Source: Patescibacteria group bacterium (GTDB lineage Bacteria > Patescibacteriota > Patescibacteriia > 2-12-FULL-60-25). From it: a stretch of 38,751 bases of DNA. Below the pieces are notes generated by a model. The model was not told where the DNA came from. It did no database searches and saw only the letters and a list, made by a program, of their open reading frames with translations. The stretch covers positions 1 to 38,751 of the forward strand of contig JARGGJ010000013.1 in assembly GCA_029210915.1 (NCBI GenBank). Direction: 5' to 3'. Both the position numbers and the translations under genes were made by a program. Below, in pieces: positions 30,788 through 37,584 of the stretch; positions within the stretch are counted from its first letter, which is position 1; every line of letters starts with the position of its first letter.

Positions 30788-32263
30788 ATGAAACGAAAAA
30801 ATCAGCAAAAAGAGCATCAAAGCTCAATTTTCTTTATCTCATTACTCGCCGGAGTAATCTTGGGCGTGTTACTTTTGGGCTTGATAACCGCATTTTTTGT
30901 AACAGATACGCCGGGATCTAAATACTCCTTCACTATCCCAAATATTGAAAAAGCAGTTTCTGAACCCGGTAAAAAATCCACTCCCTTTGTTGATCATTAT
31001 GTAAATTATGGAGGCAATACGGCCCGCATCCCTGTAGTATATTGTGATCCTATCGGTTATGAGTTTAACAGCGTCTGCAGTTTAAGTACTGTCGATCAAC
31101 GCTATATCGAAATTAATCTCGAGGAGCATGAGTTACCTCTGGAAAAAATTGACAGTATAGTAACTAATAAAAGAACAAGAGAAGATAAAAAGAGCAAAGT
31201 CGCCTATACTCTCTGGGATCAAGATCTTTGGTCTGCTCACATATACGATCTTGAGACTAAAGAAACTATAATATTAAATATACCAAAAGACGCCACCATG
31301 TTTGGTGCGGTTGGAACGAAGATTGATAAATTTTCCGAAGGTGGTAGATATATTTACTTCCATACGGTTGGTCCAAGTTCAGCCGGTAAAGATTTTATTT
31401 ACGATACTCAAGTTCAATCAATTGTTACTGAACTGAATAATAATTACCTTTATGAAATTCTGGATTTAGATAATGAGAACGAAAATATTATTATCTATCT
31501 TGGAGGCTGTGAAAATGAAGATATTATAACCGAAGGCACTGATTGTCGTGATGGAATTTATGCCATTAATACTAATAACGGCAAAAAAATGCGCTTAGAT
31601 GTAATAGAAAATCATCCGAATTATGCATCGATGACTTATCCCACACTTGCAAATATGTACTACGACAAAGTTATGGATGTACTGCACGTATCTACCGGTT
31701 CTTTGGCGATGGATTACCAAATTAAAAACTTTAGCAATGAATTAAAGGCTCTGGAAGGCAACAACATAATATATACCAACGGAGATCTTAATTTCTCATT
31801 CGAATACCCAAACACTTTAACCAAACCATCACTTATAAACTTTGAAGATATTGAGATAGAATTACCGCTTCATGTAGGAGCCGTGACATCTTATGATAAA
31901 ATCTCAAAGCAGTGGTGGGATGACTGTGGAGCAGAGTGTTATGAAGGAGGTCCAGATACCATAGATGTTTACATTTACAAAAACCCTAAGCACTTATCGC
32001 CTAAAGATTGGGTTATGGATGACAAGGTTAAAAATCATATCTACACAAATTACGATGATCGTTCACAAGAACTCGAAGAAATCAGTTTGGGTGATATAAA
32101 GGCGGTTAAGTATTCTTGGTACGGTTTGGGTGGTGCGGATGTTGTGGTTTTTTCTGACACACAAAACAATTTAATCTATATGCTCAGCGCTAGCTATATG
32201 AGCGAGGAATCAAAAATTCGCAATGATTTTAAAATAGTAACAGATTCCTTTGAACTGCTATGA
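30788..32263 (+). CDS. Membrane-anchored extracytoplasmic protein of unknown function
   Basis: A 491-residue protein I do not recognise. A short basic, Gln-rich cytoplasmic start is followed by one TM helix (IFFISLLAGVILGVLLLGLI, about residues 14-33). Residues about 120-330 have repeated strand patterns (HIYDLETKETIILNIPKD, RYIYFHTVGPSSAGKDFIYD, GIYAINTNNGKKMRLDVIEN) that look like blades of a WD/TolB-type beta-propeller. Residues about 335-491 begin L-N-F-S-F-E-Y-P and resemble the PsbP-like domains found at the end of other anchored proteins. Cys residues occur in pairs (ECYEG, CDPIG, CSLS, GGCENED, TDCRDG), consistent with disulfides outside the cell. It is the last of five consecutive anchored proteins and has its own terminator. 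Confidence 0.7.
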   Translation: MKRKNQQKEHQSSIFFISLLAGVILGVLLLGLITAFFVTDTPGSKYSFTIPNIEKAVSEPGKKSTPFVDHYVNYGGNTARIPVVYCDPIGYEFNSVCSLSTVDQRYIEINLEEHELPLEKIDSIVTNKRTREDKKSKVAYTLWDQDLWSAHIYDLETKETIILNIPKDATMFGAVGTKIDKFSEGGRYIYFHTVGPSSAGKDFIYDTQVQSIVTELNNNYLYEILDLDNENENIIIYLGGCENEDIITEGTDCRDGIYAINTNNGKKMRLDVIENHPNYASMTYPTLANMYYDKVMDVLHVSTGSLAMDYQIKNFSNELKALEGNNIIYTNGDLNFSFEYPNTLTKPSLINFEDIEIELPLHVGAVTSYDKISKQWWDDCGAECYEGGPDTIDVYIYKNPKHLSPKDWVMDDKVKNHIYTNYDDRSQELEEISLGDIKAVKYSWYGLGGADVVVFSDTQNNLIYMLSASYMSEESKIRNDFKIVTDSFELL

Positions 32264-32307
32264 ACATAGGGCGAATATTGAGATACTTTGACATAATAAT
32301 TAAAACA

Positions 32308-32335
32308 TCCCTCGCATCTGCGAGGGATTTTTAGT
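32308..32335 (+). terminator. Terminator after the 491-residue surface protein gene
   Basis: Perfect stem ATCCCTCGCA/TGCGAGGGAT, then TTTTTAG. It lies between convergent genes. Confidence 0.8.
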
Positions 32336-32339
32336 AAGG

Positions 32340-32672
32340 CTAGAGCTCCCAGCCCAGAGATTCGATCTGATTTTCGTATTCCGAGAGTTCCTCGTTTACG
32401 ATGTCCACCTCATCCATGGAGTCGAACACGGCTCCACCTCCTTCGCTGGGCGCGGCGCCGTACCAAACCGAGGTGTACTGGTCGACAAGATATTGCCGAA
32501 ACTCTTCGAGTGAGTTGAATGTAGGGTAGTGCCCTCCCGCTTCCTCGGACGGGATACAGACTTCTTGTCTATCCGGATCCCACTTGGCATCACTAAGTAA
32601 AAACTGCACCCGTCCCAATGATTCGGTTTCCCAGGGCATGGGCGGATCAGAATGTGCGTCGTCGTTTGGCAT
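32340..32672 (-). CDS. Small acidic protein of unknown function
   Basis: A 110-residue, strongly acidic protein (MPNDDAHSDPPMPWETESLG). The start is set by GGAG 8-11 nt upstream; the longer frame to 32741 has no ribosome-binding site. Aromatic and acidic residues alternate (WDPDRQEV, YPTFNSLEEFRQYL, VDQYTSVWYG, SMDEVDIVNEELSEYENQIE). There is no TM segment and no Cys. It could be a small regulator or adaptor, but no family is recognised. It is transcribed away from the Cys-module operon across a 168-nt divergent spacer, so the two could share regulation. Confidence 0.65.
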   Translation of the reverse strand: MPNDDAHSDPPMPWETESLGRVQFLLSDAKWDPDRQEVCIPSEEAGGHYPTFNSLEEFRQYLVDQYTSVWYGAAPSEGGGAVFDSMDEVDIVNEELSEYENQIESLGWEL

Positions 32673-32840
32673 CCTTATTCTCCTTTTTCGAAAATATAGC
32701 TTAACACACCCACAAAAAGTGTAAAATACCCATCTGGACAATCAGTATATTTTTTGCTAAGGTGTTTTGCGTGACTTAATGCCACGCTCGTTCTTTTTAG
32801 TCTTATATAAGCAAAAACATCACACAAAAATGAGGGGAAC

Positions 32841-33095
32841 ATGCCGTACAAGAGGCTGGTGCGCCAAGATATCGATAGTAGTTTCATCTGTCATCACTGC
32901 GGAAGATCGATCAAACCCGATCAGTTCTGCACCGAGTGTCAGCAATGCGATCCGCATTGCAGCTGTCATATGTCCAAGTTCCACTGTCGTATCTGTGAGC
33001 GGCCGTTTCTTGCAGGTGAACTCTGTGAGTGTTGCGGTGCCTGTAAAGGTTGTCGAACTTGCGATTACGAAATCAAACTCCAAAAGGAGGCATGA
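32841..33095 (+). CDS. Cys-module protein 1 of a four-gene cluster
   Basis: An 84-residue protein with 16 Cys and two copies of the module C-x2-C-x9-C-x2-C-x2-C-x2/3-C-x1/2-C. Copy a runs from CHHCGRSIKPDQF to HCSC (residues about 17-42), and copy b from CRICERPFLAGEL to GCRTC (about 49-74). The two outer C-x2-C pairs separated by nine residues look like a very short zinc ribbon; the extra Cys after them could hold a second metal. The start follows a GAGGGGA Shine-Dalgarno 4-10 nt upstream. The end (AAAAGGAGGCATGA) contains the ribosome-binding site of the next gene. I know no named family with this pattern. Metal binding is inferred. Confidence 0.8.
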   Translation: MPYKRLVRQDIDSSFICHHCGRSIKPDQFCTECQQCDPHCSCHMSKFHCRICERPFLAGELCECCGACKGCRTCDYEIKLQKEA

Positions 33096-33096
33096 T

Positions 33097-33276
33097 ATGT
33101 GCTGTACCAATGCAACAGGCGTAAGTGAGTATCCCAGAGAAATCGAAGATCATAAAAAGACCTCTCCAACCGAATGGTGTAAAGGATGCCACAGTATTGT
33201 TGATAAAGCCCAAGATATCTGCCCAAGCTGTGGGAGATGTTACTATGGTTGCTGCACGTGTAAAAAAAACACTTGA
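33097..33276 (+). CDS. Cys-module protein 2
   Basis: A 59-residue protein with one copy of the cluster module, from CKGCHSIVDKAQDI to GCCTC (residues about 28-55), here with ten instead of nine residues between the first two Cys pairs. It opens M-C-C-T, adding two Cys at the very N-terminus. The ATG at 33097 is 1 nt after the stop of gene 1 and 6 nt after AAGGAGG. Longer frames reading upstream in this phase overlap gene 1 and carry no Cys pattern. Its end overlaps the start of gene 3 by 32 nt, which suggests translational coupling. Confidence 0.75.
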   Translation: MCCTNATGVSEYPREIEDHKKTSPTEWCKGCHSIVDKAQDICPSCGRCYYGCCTCKKNT

Positions 33277-33550
33277 TCGCATCAGAGAGAGAAGCTCGCA
33301 AACTTTTTTGATAACCTACCGCTGTACCATCTGTTCAAGAATCTTCAGCCGCGAGAATATTTGTGATATTTGTGATGCTTGCGTACGTTGTTGTGATTGC
33401 GGTTGGATGAACCTTCGTAGGTTACATAAAGATTACGTAACCGTATTTTGCCCAAACTGCGGCGAGCAATATGTTGAAACTCGTTTTTGTGAAAAATGCG
33501 GTGCTTGCAAAGTTAACTGTTGCAGGTGCCCCACGGGTACAAAGAAATGA
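33245..33550 (+). CDS. Cys-module protein 3
   Basis: A 101-residue protein with two copies of the module, from CTICSRIFSRENI to CCDC (about residues 27-52) and from CPNCGEQYVETRF to CCRC (about 68-94). A basic, helix-prone start (MVAARVKKTLDRIRERSSQT) precedes them. The ATG at 33245 has GGGAG about 9 nt upstream. Starts further upstream (33125) would only re-read gene 2 in another phase. The stop TGA overlaps the ATG of gene 4 as ATGA. Copy b has the clearest consensus: C-x2-C-G-x8-C-E-K-C-G-A-C-K-x2-C-C-R-C. Confidence 0.78.
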   Translation: MVAARVKKTLDRIRERSSQTFLITYRCTICSRIFSRENICDICDACVRCCDCGWMNLRRLHKDYVTVFCPNCGEQYVETRFCEKCGACKVNCCRCPTGTKK

Positions 33551-33798
33551 CTCAACAACGTATCTACCCGTGCAAGCTGTTAAGCTGTAAAAAAAGCGTA
33601 CTCGAAGCGGATTTTTGTGTGATTTGCGAACGATGTCCAACTCATTGTATCTGTGAATGGAAAAAAGTTCCCGAAGAACCTGAAGAGTTTGAGCCACTGG
33701 AGCTCGAAATTGTAATCTGCCCGAGTTGCAGTGAAGGTTTCGAGCCGTTTGTACTTTGTAAACTATGCGGCAAGTGCCCTACTTGTTGCAAGCACTAG
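33547..33798 (+). CDS. Cys-module protein 4
   Basis: An 83-residue protein with two copies of the module. Copy a has its first pair spaced C-x4-C (CKLLSCKKSVLEADF to HCIC, about residues 9-37). Copy b is regular, from CPSCSEGFEPFVL to TCCKH (about 57-82), with His in place of the last Cys. A Pro/Glu-rich acidic linker (about 41-53) joins them. The ATG overlaps the stop of gene 3 (ATGA). The operon ends with a strong terminator 2 nt after the stop. Confidence 0.78.
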   Translation: MTQQRIYPCKLLSCKKSVLEADFCVICERCPTHCICEWKKVPEEPEEFEPLELEIVICPSCSEGFEPFVLCKLCGKCPTCCKH

Positions 33799-33799
33799 A

Positions 33800-33822
33800 T
33801 CCCCGGCCTGGGGGTTTTTTTT
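33800..33822 (+). terminator. Terminator of the Cys-module operon
   Basis: CCCC-GGCCT-GGGG followed by eight T, directly after the fourth gene. Confidence 0.85.
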
Positions 33823-33932
33823 AACTTGATTTTCAGGATTAACAGGATTCTCTTGATTGTTATCTAAGTTTTATTTTGAATTATATTTAGACTTTTGACG
33901 TTAGACGTTCTGCGTTCGACGTAATATACTGA

Positions 33933-35147
33933 ATGAATATGACAGTTTTCACAGTCGCCGATTTTATCGCTCACATAAACGATGTTTTATCCAAATCTTG
34001 GGATGCGACCGAGCTTTGCGTTGAAGGCGAAGTTTCGGACTTTAAAATCAGCCAAGGGCAATGGGTCAATTTTTCTTTAAAAGATGATAAAGGTTTAGTC
34101 TCAATTTTTATGACCGTCTGGAATCTCCGAGTCCCTCTTCAAGATGGTATGAAAGTTCAAGTCTACGGCACGCCCCGCATCTACCCAAAGTTCGGTAAGT
34201 TTTCCATTTCCGCGGAGCGGGTGGAGTTGGTAGGGGAGGGAGCGCTCAAAAAAGCTCTCATCGCTTTGCAGATGAAACTGGAAAAAGAGGGTTTGTTCGA
34301 TGAATCTCGCAAACGCCAGCTTCCCGAGTTCCCCTCACGCATCGCTCTCATAGCCTCGGGCGAAAGCGCGGCCTATGGCGATTTTGTTCGCATTTTGGGC
34401 GAGCGCTGGGGCGGTTTACAGATCGATCTCTACCACGTAAAAGTCCAAGGCGCCGGCTCCGCTGAAGATCTGGTTCGTGCAATCAAACAAGCAAACACCA
34501 ATCACAAAGATTACGACGCGCTTGTGATGACTCGTGGCGGAGGTTCTCTCGAGGATTTGATGTCATTCAATGATGAACAAGTTGTACGCGCAATTTATGC
34601 GTCCAAAATCCCAACTTTAGTTGGCATAGGCCACGAGCGCGACATCTCACTTGCCGAGCTAACAGCCGATATCCGCGGTTCAACTCCAACCGATTGTGCC
34701 CGCCGTTTGGTTCCCGACAAATCAGATGTACTCAGAAATCTCGCTTACCAAACCGACTCCATCGAGCGCTTGCTTAAAGATCGCATCGCAAACTATCAAG
34801 ATGTTTTATCTCGCGCCATGCGCTCACCCGGCAATTGGATATCACGGCAAAAAATAGAAATGGATAGAAAAACTTCACTCATCAGTGCAAATATGAGACA
34901 ATTACACCAGGCGCTCCTAGAGAGATACCGTTCGCAGATCCGTCTCCTTGCGTCGCTTGATCCAAAAGGAGTACTCGCACGCGGGTATACCATGCTTAGC
35001 GACGCAAGGGGGCGCGCAATCACCTCAACATCAGCGCTCAAAGTCGGCACTAAAATAACCGCCATCCTCCGCGACGGCGAGAGCGATCTAACGGTCAACC
35101 AAATCCGAACTAAAAACACAGCGATTAAGCAACAAAAGTTACTTTAA
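33933..35147 (+). CDS. xseA: Exodeoxyribonuclease VII large subunit
   Basis: A 404-residue catalytic subunit of ExoVII, which degrades single-stranded DNA from both ends. It has an N-terminal OB-fold (about residues 4-100, VEGEVSDFKISQGQWVNFSL) and a catalytic domain (about 115-290). That domain carries SRIALIASGESAAYGDF, MTRGGGSLEDLMSFNDE and GIGHERDISLAELTADIRGS. A long coiled coil follows (about 270-345), then the C-terminal GVLARGYTMLSD strand. A start at 33939 (MTVFTV) is equally possible. TAATAT ends 5 nt before the first ATG, so a leaderless message is plausible. The small subunit xseB follows 85 nt later across a GGACCATGTAC inverted repeat, which is unusual for this normally tight pair. 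Confidence 0.93.
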   Translation: MNMTVFTVADFIAHINDVLSKSWDATELCVEGEVSDFKISQGQWVNFSLKDDKGLVSIFMTVWNLRVPLQDGMKVQVYGTPRIYPKFGKFSISAERVELVGEGALKKALIALQMKLEKEGLFDESRKRQLPEFPSRIALIASGESAAYGDFVRILGERWGGLQIDLYHVKVQGAGSAEDLVRAIKQANTNHKDYDALVMTRGGGSLEDLMSFNDEQVVRAIYASKIPTLVGIGHERDISLAELTADIRGSTPTDCARRLVPDKSDVLRNLAYQTDSIERLLKDRIANYQDVLSRAMRSPGNWISRQKIEMDRKTSLISANMRQLHQALLERYRSQIRLLASLDPKGVLARGYTMLSDARGRAITSTSALKVGTKITAILRDGESDLTVNQIRTKNTAIKQQKLL

Positions 35148-35151
35148 ATAC

Positions 35152-35221
35152 AAGTCCATGGTCCTGCGTACATAGTCCTGGCTTCGATCAGCGCCAGGAC
35201 CATGTACCTAGGACCATGTAC
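35152..35221. repeat. GGACCATGTAC inverted repeat, copy 2
   Basis: Words GTCCATGGTCC and GTACATAGTCCTGGC are mirrored by GCCAGGACCATGTAC and AGGACCATGTAC, with centre TTCGATCAGC. It separates xseA from xseB. Confidence 0.85.
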
Positions 35222-35232
35222 GTATAAAGCCT

Positions 35233-35439
35233 ATGCCAAAGTCTACAAAGTTTGATGTCAGTAAAGCGTTCAAAGAGCTCGAGCAAATCACCGAGTGGTT
35301 TGAAGGTGAAAATGCGGACCTGGATGAAGGATTAAAAAAATACGAACGCGCCATGGAACTGGCTGAGAATTTACGTAAACAACTGGAATCCGCCGAAAAT
35401 AAGATTAACGAGATACAACGCAAACACAACCTTGATTAA
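35233..35439 (+). CDS. xseB: Exodeoxyribonuclease VII small subunit
   Basis: A 68-residue helical protein of the XseB family. FDVSKAFKELEQITEWFEGE and LDEGLKKYERAMELAENLRK match the two-helix hairpin with the usual L-E-x-I...L-E-x-G-L...Y-E-x-A spacing. It binds the long helix of XseA in the ExoVII complex and is needed for activity. Length is normal. The start is the first ATG; no Shine-Dalgarno is seen. A separate promoter in or near the repeat at 35152-35221 cannot be excluded. Confidence 0.93.
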   Translation: MPKSTKFDVSKAFKELEQITEWFEGENADLDEGLKKYERAMELAENLRKQLESAENKINEIQRKHNLD

Positions 35440-35502
35440 TGCATAATGCAGAATGCATGATGAATAATCGTTATGCATTATGCATTATTCATTATTAATT
35501 AA
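35437..35502. repeat. TGCATAATGCA inverted repeat
   Basis: The left words TTAATGCATAATGCAGAATGCATGATG are answered by TTATGCATTATGCATTATTC and TTATTAATT (each arm is a string of short repeats). It fills the 71-nt gap between xseB and the four-TM gene. Confidence 0.7.
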
Positions 35503-35510
35503 ATTTTACT

Positions 35511-35855
35511 ATGTTAATATTTAGATGGGTCATCAGTACCCTCGCACTCCTGTTTGTCGCCTACATTGTTCCGGGCGTCGGCGTTGACTCGTTTTGGGTC
35601 GCGCTTTTAACAGCGCTTGTGCTTGGTTTAATCAATGCGATTATTCGCCCGCTTGTTATTCTCCTCACGTTGCCAATCAACATCGTGACGTTGGGATTAT
35701 TTACACTAATCATCAACACCGGGATGTTTTGGCTCGCGGCTTATATTGTCCCCGGGTTCTCGGTAGATGGTTTTTGGCCCGCATTCGCCGGAGCTCTAGT
35801 ATTTTGGGCTGCCGGATGGTTGGGTAATGCATTTGTTCACGAACCAAAGAAATAA
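35511..35855 (+). CDS. Phage-holin-4-type (DUF/PF04020) four-TM membrane protein
   Basis: A 114-residue membrane protein with four hydrophobic segments. It has the internal duplication seen in the Phage_holin_4_2 family, in which a V-P-G-V/F-x-V-D-x-F-W turn occurs twice: YIVPGVGVDSFWVALLTALV and YIVPGFSVDGFWPAFAGALV. LGLINAIIRPLVILLTLP between them is the family's most conserved stretch. Despite the name, these proteins are widespread chromosomal membrane proteins and are not a sign of a prophage; none is seen here. The exact role is unknown. It is followed after 2 nt by the UMP-kinase-like gene, so the two are likely co-transcribed. Confidence 0.9.
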   Translation: MLIFRWVISTLALLFVAYIVPGVGVDSFWVALLTALVLGLINAIIRPLVILLTLPINIVTLGLFTLIINTGMFWLAAYIVPGFSVDGFWPAFAGALVFWAAGWLGNAFVHEPKK

Positions 35856-35857
35856 TC

Positions 35858-36544
35858 ATGAAAAATTCTCCCATCGTCATTTCCTTGGGTGGATCCATAG
35901 TGGTTCCTAAAAGCGGTATTGATGCCGCTTTTTTGAAACGCTTTGCCACCTTAATCCGCTCACATATCAAACTGGGCGAGCGCTTTATCCTCGTCGTCGG
36001 CGGAGGCAACACGGCTCGCGTTTACCAACAAGCAGCGCGCAATGTCACCAAGCTCGCCGACGAAGATGTGGATTGGCTGGGTATCCACTCCACGCGCCTA
36101 AACGCCCACCTCATGCGCACAATCTTTAGGAACGAAGCTCAACATGTGGTGGTAAAAGATCCAACGCGTACTCACGTTTGGACGAGGCCATTACTCATCG
36201 CCGCCGGTTGGAAACCCGGCTGGAGCACAGATTACGTTGCTGTTCGCCTCGCTAAAAAATACAAAGCCAAGTGTGTCATAAACCTCTCCAACATCGCGCA
36301 AGCTTACGATAAAGATCCAAGAAAATTTAAAGATGCTAAACCTCTCGACAAAGTCGATTGGAAGACTTTCCGCAAAATCGTAGGCAACAAATGGATCCCC
36401 GGAATGAACGCACCATTCGACCCAATCGCGTCCCGTTTTGCATCTCAAAATAAACTCCGCGTCATTATTGCCGACGGAAAGAATTTAAACAACCTCAAAA
36501 AGATCCTAAAAGGGGAGAAGTATTTTGGAACAACGATTGTCTGA
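35858..36544 (+). CDS. UMP kinase-like amino-acid-kinase-fold protein
   Basis: A 228-residue protein of the amino-acid-kinase superfamily, closest by eye to archaeal-type UMP kinase (PyrH). The phosphate-binding start IVISLGGSIVVP (about residues 6-17), FILVVGGGNTARVYQ (about 43-57) and GWKPGWSTDYVAVRLAKKYK (about 117-136) fit. INLSNIAQAYDKDPRKFKDA (about 141-160) and the C-terminal IIADGKNLNNLKKILKGEKYFGTTI also fit the fold and the UMP-kinase subgroup. It would phosphorylate UMP to UDP for RNA and sugar-nucleotide synthesis. Two nt separate it from the preceding membrane protein gene. A weak AAAGGGGAG near its end is not followed by a further gene. Confidence 0.83.
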   Translation: MKNSPIVISLGGSIVVPKSGIDAAFLKRFATLIRSHIKLGERFILVVGGGNTARVYQQAARNVTKLADEDVDWLGIHSTRLNAHLMRTIFRNEAQHVVVKDPTRTHVWTRPLLIAAGWKPGWSTDYVAVRLAKKYKAKCVINLSNIAQAYDKDPRKFKDAKPLDKVDWKTFRKIVGNKWIPGMNAPFDPIASRFASQNKLRVIIADGKNLNNLKKILKGEKYFGTTIV

Positions 36545-36550
36545 TATGGC

Positions 36551-36655
36551 TTTTCTTCCGGGGTGAGCACACGGGCATCACCCCTACAGAAATTGGTTTT
36601 CTTCCGGGACGACCACATGGGGTCATCCCTACAGAATTTGGTTTGCCGGGGCTAC
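36551..36655. repeat. Tandem repeat of a roughly 46-nt hairpin unit
   Basis: Unit 1 (36551-36596) and unit 2 (36597-36641) share TTTTCTTCCGGG, then CACA, GGG(C/T)CAT, CCCTACAGAA and TTTGG-type ends. Each contains a GGGTGA/TCACCC or GGGACGACC/GGTCATCCC stem. A third start (TTTGCCGGGGCTACGA) is cut by the end of the convergent gene. Confidence 0.75.
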
Positions 36656-37077
36656 GACACTATTTTGGTCAAATCTCCATCAATGACCATCGGCTGTATT
36701 AAATTTACCTCAACCGCCCAACGTGCATCGTTAAAATGTGGAGGTTCTTGTAAAAGATAAATCTTTTTGCCAAAGTGGAATGCCAAGCCCATTTCCATCA
36801 TAGACGATGTTCCAATATAACCGGGGATATCGTTTTTAGGATAATTTAAAAACAATACAGCGTCGCTATTTTCAACATAACCAAAACAAGTTTTTAAAAC
36901 ATTATTTGCAACAGCATGCTCGATATCAGCCTCAAGGTTATCAATAAAACTCGTATCTTTAAGATGCTCATCAATATCACACGGAACTTTTACTTCATGC
37001 CCCATTTCCTCCAATTTCGCTTTTGCTTCCATCATCTCCTTTGCAAATGTCATGCTCCCGCATATCATTATTTTCAT
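36652..37077 (-). CDS. Nucleoside 2-deoxyribosyltransferase-like protein, second copy
   Basis: A 141-residue protein starting MKIMICGSMTFAKEMMEAKA. The start is placed here because the longer frame reads the TCTGAACCTT repeat as M-K-Q-G-S-D-N. I-C-G-S-M-T-F-A (phosphate/nucleoside loop), VENSDAVLFLNYP (about 75-87), IGTSSMMEMGLAFHFGKKIYLL (the conserved glutamate in M-M-E-M-G-L) and the C-terminal strand match small deoxyribosyltransferase-like proteins. It is more compact than the copy at 3611-4189 and not closely similar to it. It probably acts on a nucleoside or nucleotide glycosidic bond; the substrate is unknown. No terminator is visible, but the tandem hairpin repeat lies right at its 3' end. 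Confidence 0.72.
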   Translation of the reverse strand: MKIMICGSMTFAKEMMEAKAKLEEMGHEVKVPCDIDEHLKDTSFIDNLEADIEHAVANNVLKTCFGYVENSDAVLFLNYPKNDIPGYIGTSSMMEMGLAFHFGKKIYLLQEPPHFNDARWAVEVNLIQPMVIDGDLTKIVS

Positions 37078-37080
37078 ATT

Positions 37081-37125
37081 GTCTGAACCTTGTTTCACTT
37101 GATTTAAGGATTAACTCGATTATTA
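37081..37125. repeat. TCTGAACCTTG element, single arm
   Basis: GTCTGAACCTTGTTTCACTTGATTTAAGGATTAAC-type sequence (given as the family words GTCTGAACCTTG, CTTGATTTAAGG and ATTAACTCGATTATT) without a matching right arm. It is a partial or decayed member of the family at 8138, 14330 and 29390. Confidence 0.65.
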
Positions 37126-37154
37126 CATTATAAACTTAATGCTAAGACTAAGTA

Positions 37155-37502
37155 CTACGACTTCATTTTTTTATAAGACTCAAAATGCACTGCATTGTCG
37201 TTAAAAACATCAAGTACTTTATATTTTCCTTTTGTAAAAACTTTCTCACCATCCAAGAAATGTGTAACTTCCAAAATCTTAATGCTCGCTTTAGGTCGCG
37301 ATAGCACCTCGTTGCCCTTTGTCTCAAGCAACGGCAACTCACCACGCAGCCAATAATTCCTTTGTCCGCTTTTTAAGAAATCGTAAACTTTTCCAGCTTC
37401 CAAAACTTCTGGTATACACTCTTCTATCTTGCGATTACCTTTTTTAAATTCTTCAATATCACGAAGTGCCAAATCAGGATTAAACTCCACTTGAATGCCC
37501 AT
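37155..37502 (-). CDS. Hypothetical protein, possibly PUA/ASCH-like
   Basis: A 115-residue protein without TM or Cys pattern. Residues about 1-35 are helical and charged (NPDLALRDIEEFKKGNRKIE). The rest is strand-rich: GKVYDFLKSGQRNYWLRGEL, then the run around LPLLETKGNEVLSRPKASIK, ILEVTHFLDGEKVFTKGKYK and VLDVFND. The pattern of a short beta-barrel with K-S-G-x-R and later F-T-K-G-K-Y resembles PUA/ASCH-type RNA-binding folds, but this is a guess from strand order only. The start MGIQVEFNPD is the first ATG, next to an AAATAACAAATAA repeat. It is on the same strand as the methyltransferase 63 nt upstream, so they could be co-transcribed. Confidence 0.6.
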   Translation of the reverse strand: MGIQVEFNPDLALRDIEEFKKGNRKIEECIPEVLEAGKVYDFLKSGQRNYWLRGELPLLETKGNEVLSRPKASIKILEVTHFLDGEKVFTKGKYKVLDVFNDNAVHFESYKKMKS

Positions 37503-37506
37503 AAAC

Positions 37507-37584
37507 TATTAATTAACAAATAATAAATAACAAATAACAAAGCGAGCGGAGGGGATTTTTCTTTATTATTTGTTATTTGTGCTT
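37507..37584. repeat. AAATAACAAATAATAAA inverted repeat, copy 2
   Basis: AACAAATAATAAATAACAAA and TTTATTATTTGTTATTTGTG form arms around AGCGAGCGGAGGGGA. The right arm overlaps the last codons of the methyltransferase (S-T-N-N-K-stop). It is related to 16104-16198. Confidence 0.75.

Noticed and set aside
32767-33276. Long 169-codon frame containing Cys protein 2
   Set aside because: The part before 33097 reads Cys protein 1 out of frame and has no Cys pattern; the ATG at 33097 has an ideal AAGGAGG.
33125-33550. 141-codon version of Cys protein 3
   Set aside because: The first 40 codons re-read Cys protein 2 in another phase; the ATG at 33245 after GGGAG fits better.
35511-35855. Prophage holin
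   Set aside because: The family name is historical; no lysin, portal, terminase or integrase genes are near, and it sits with housekeeping genes.
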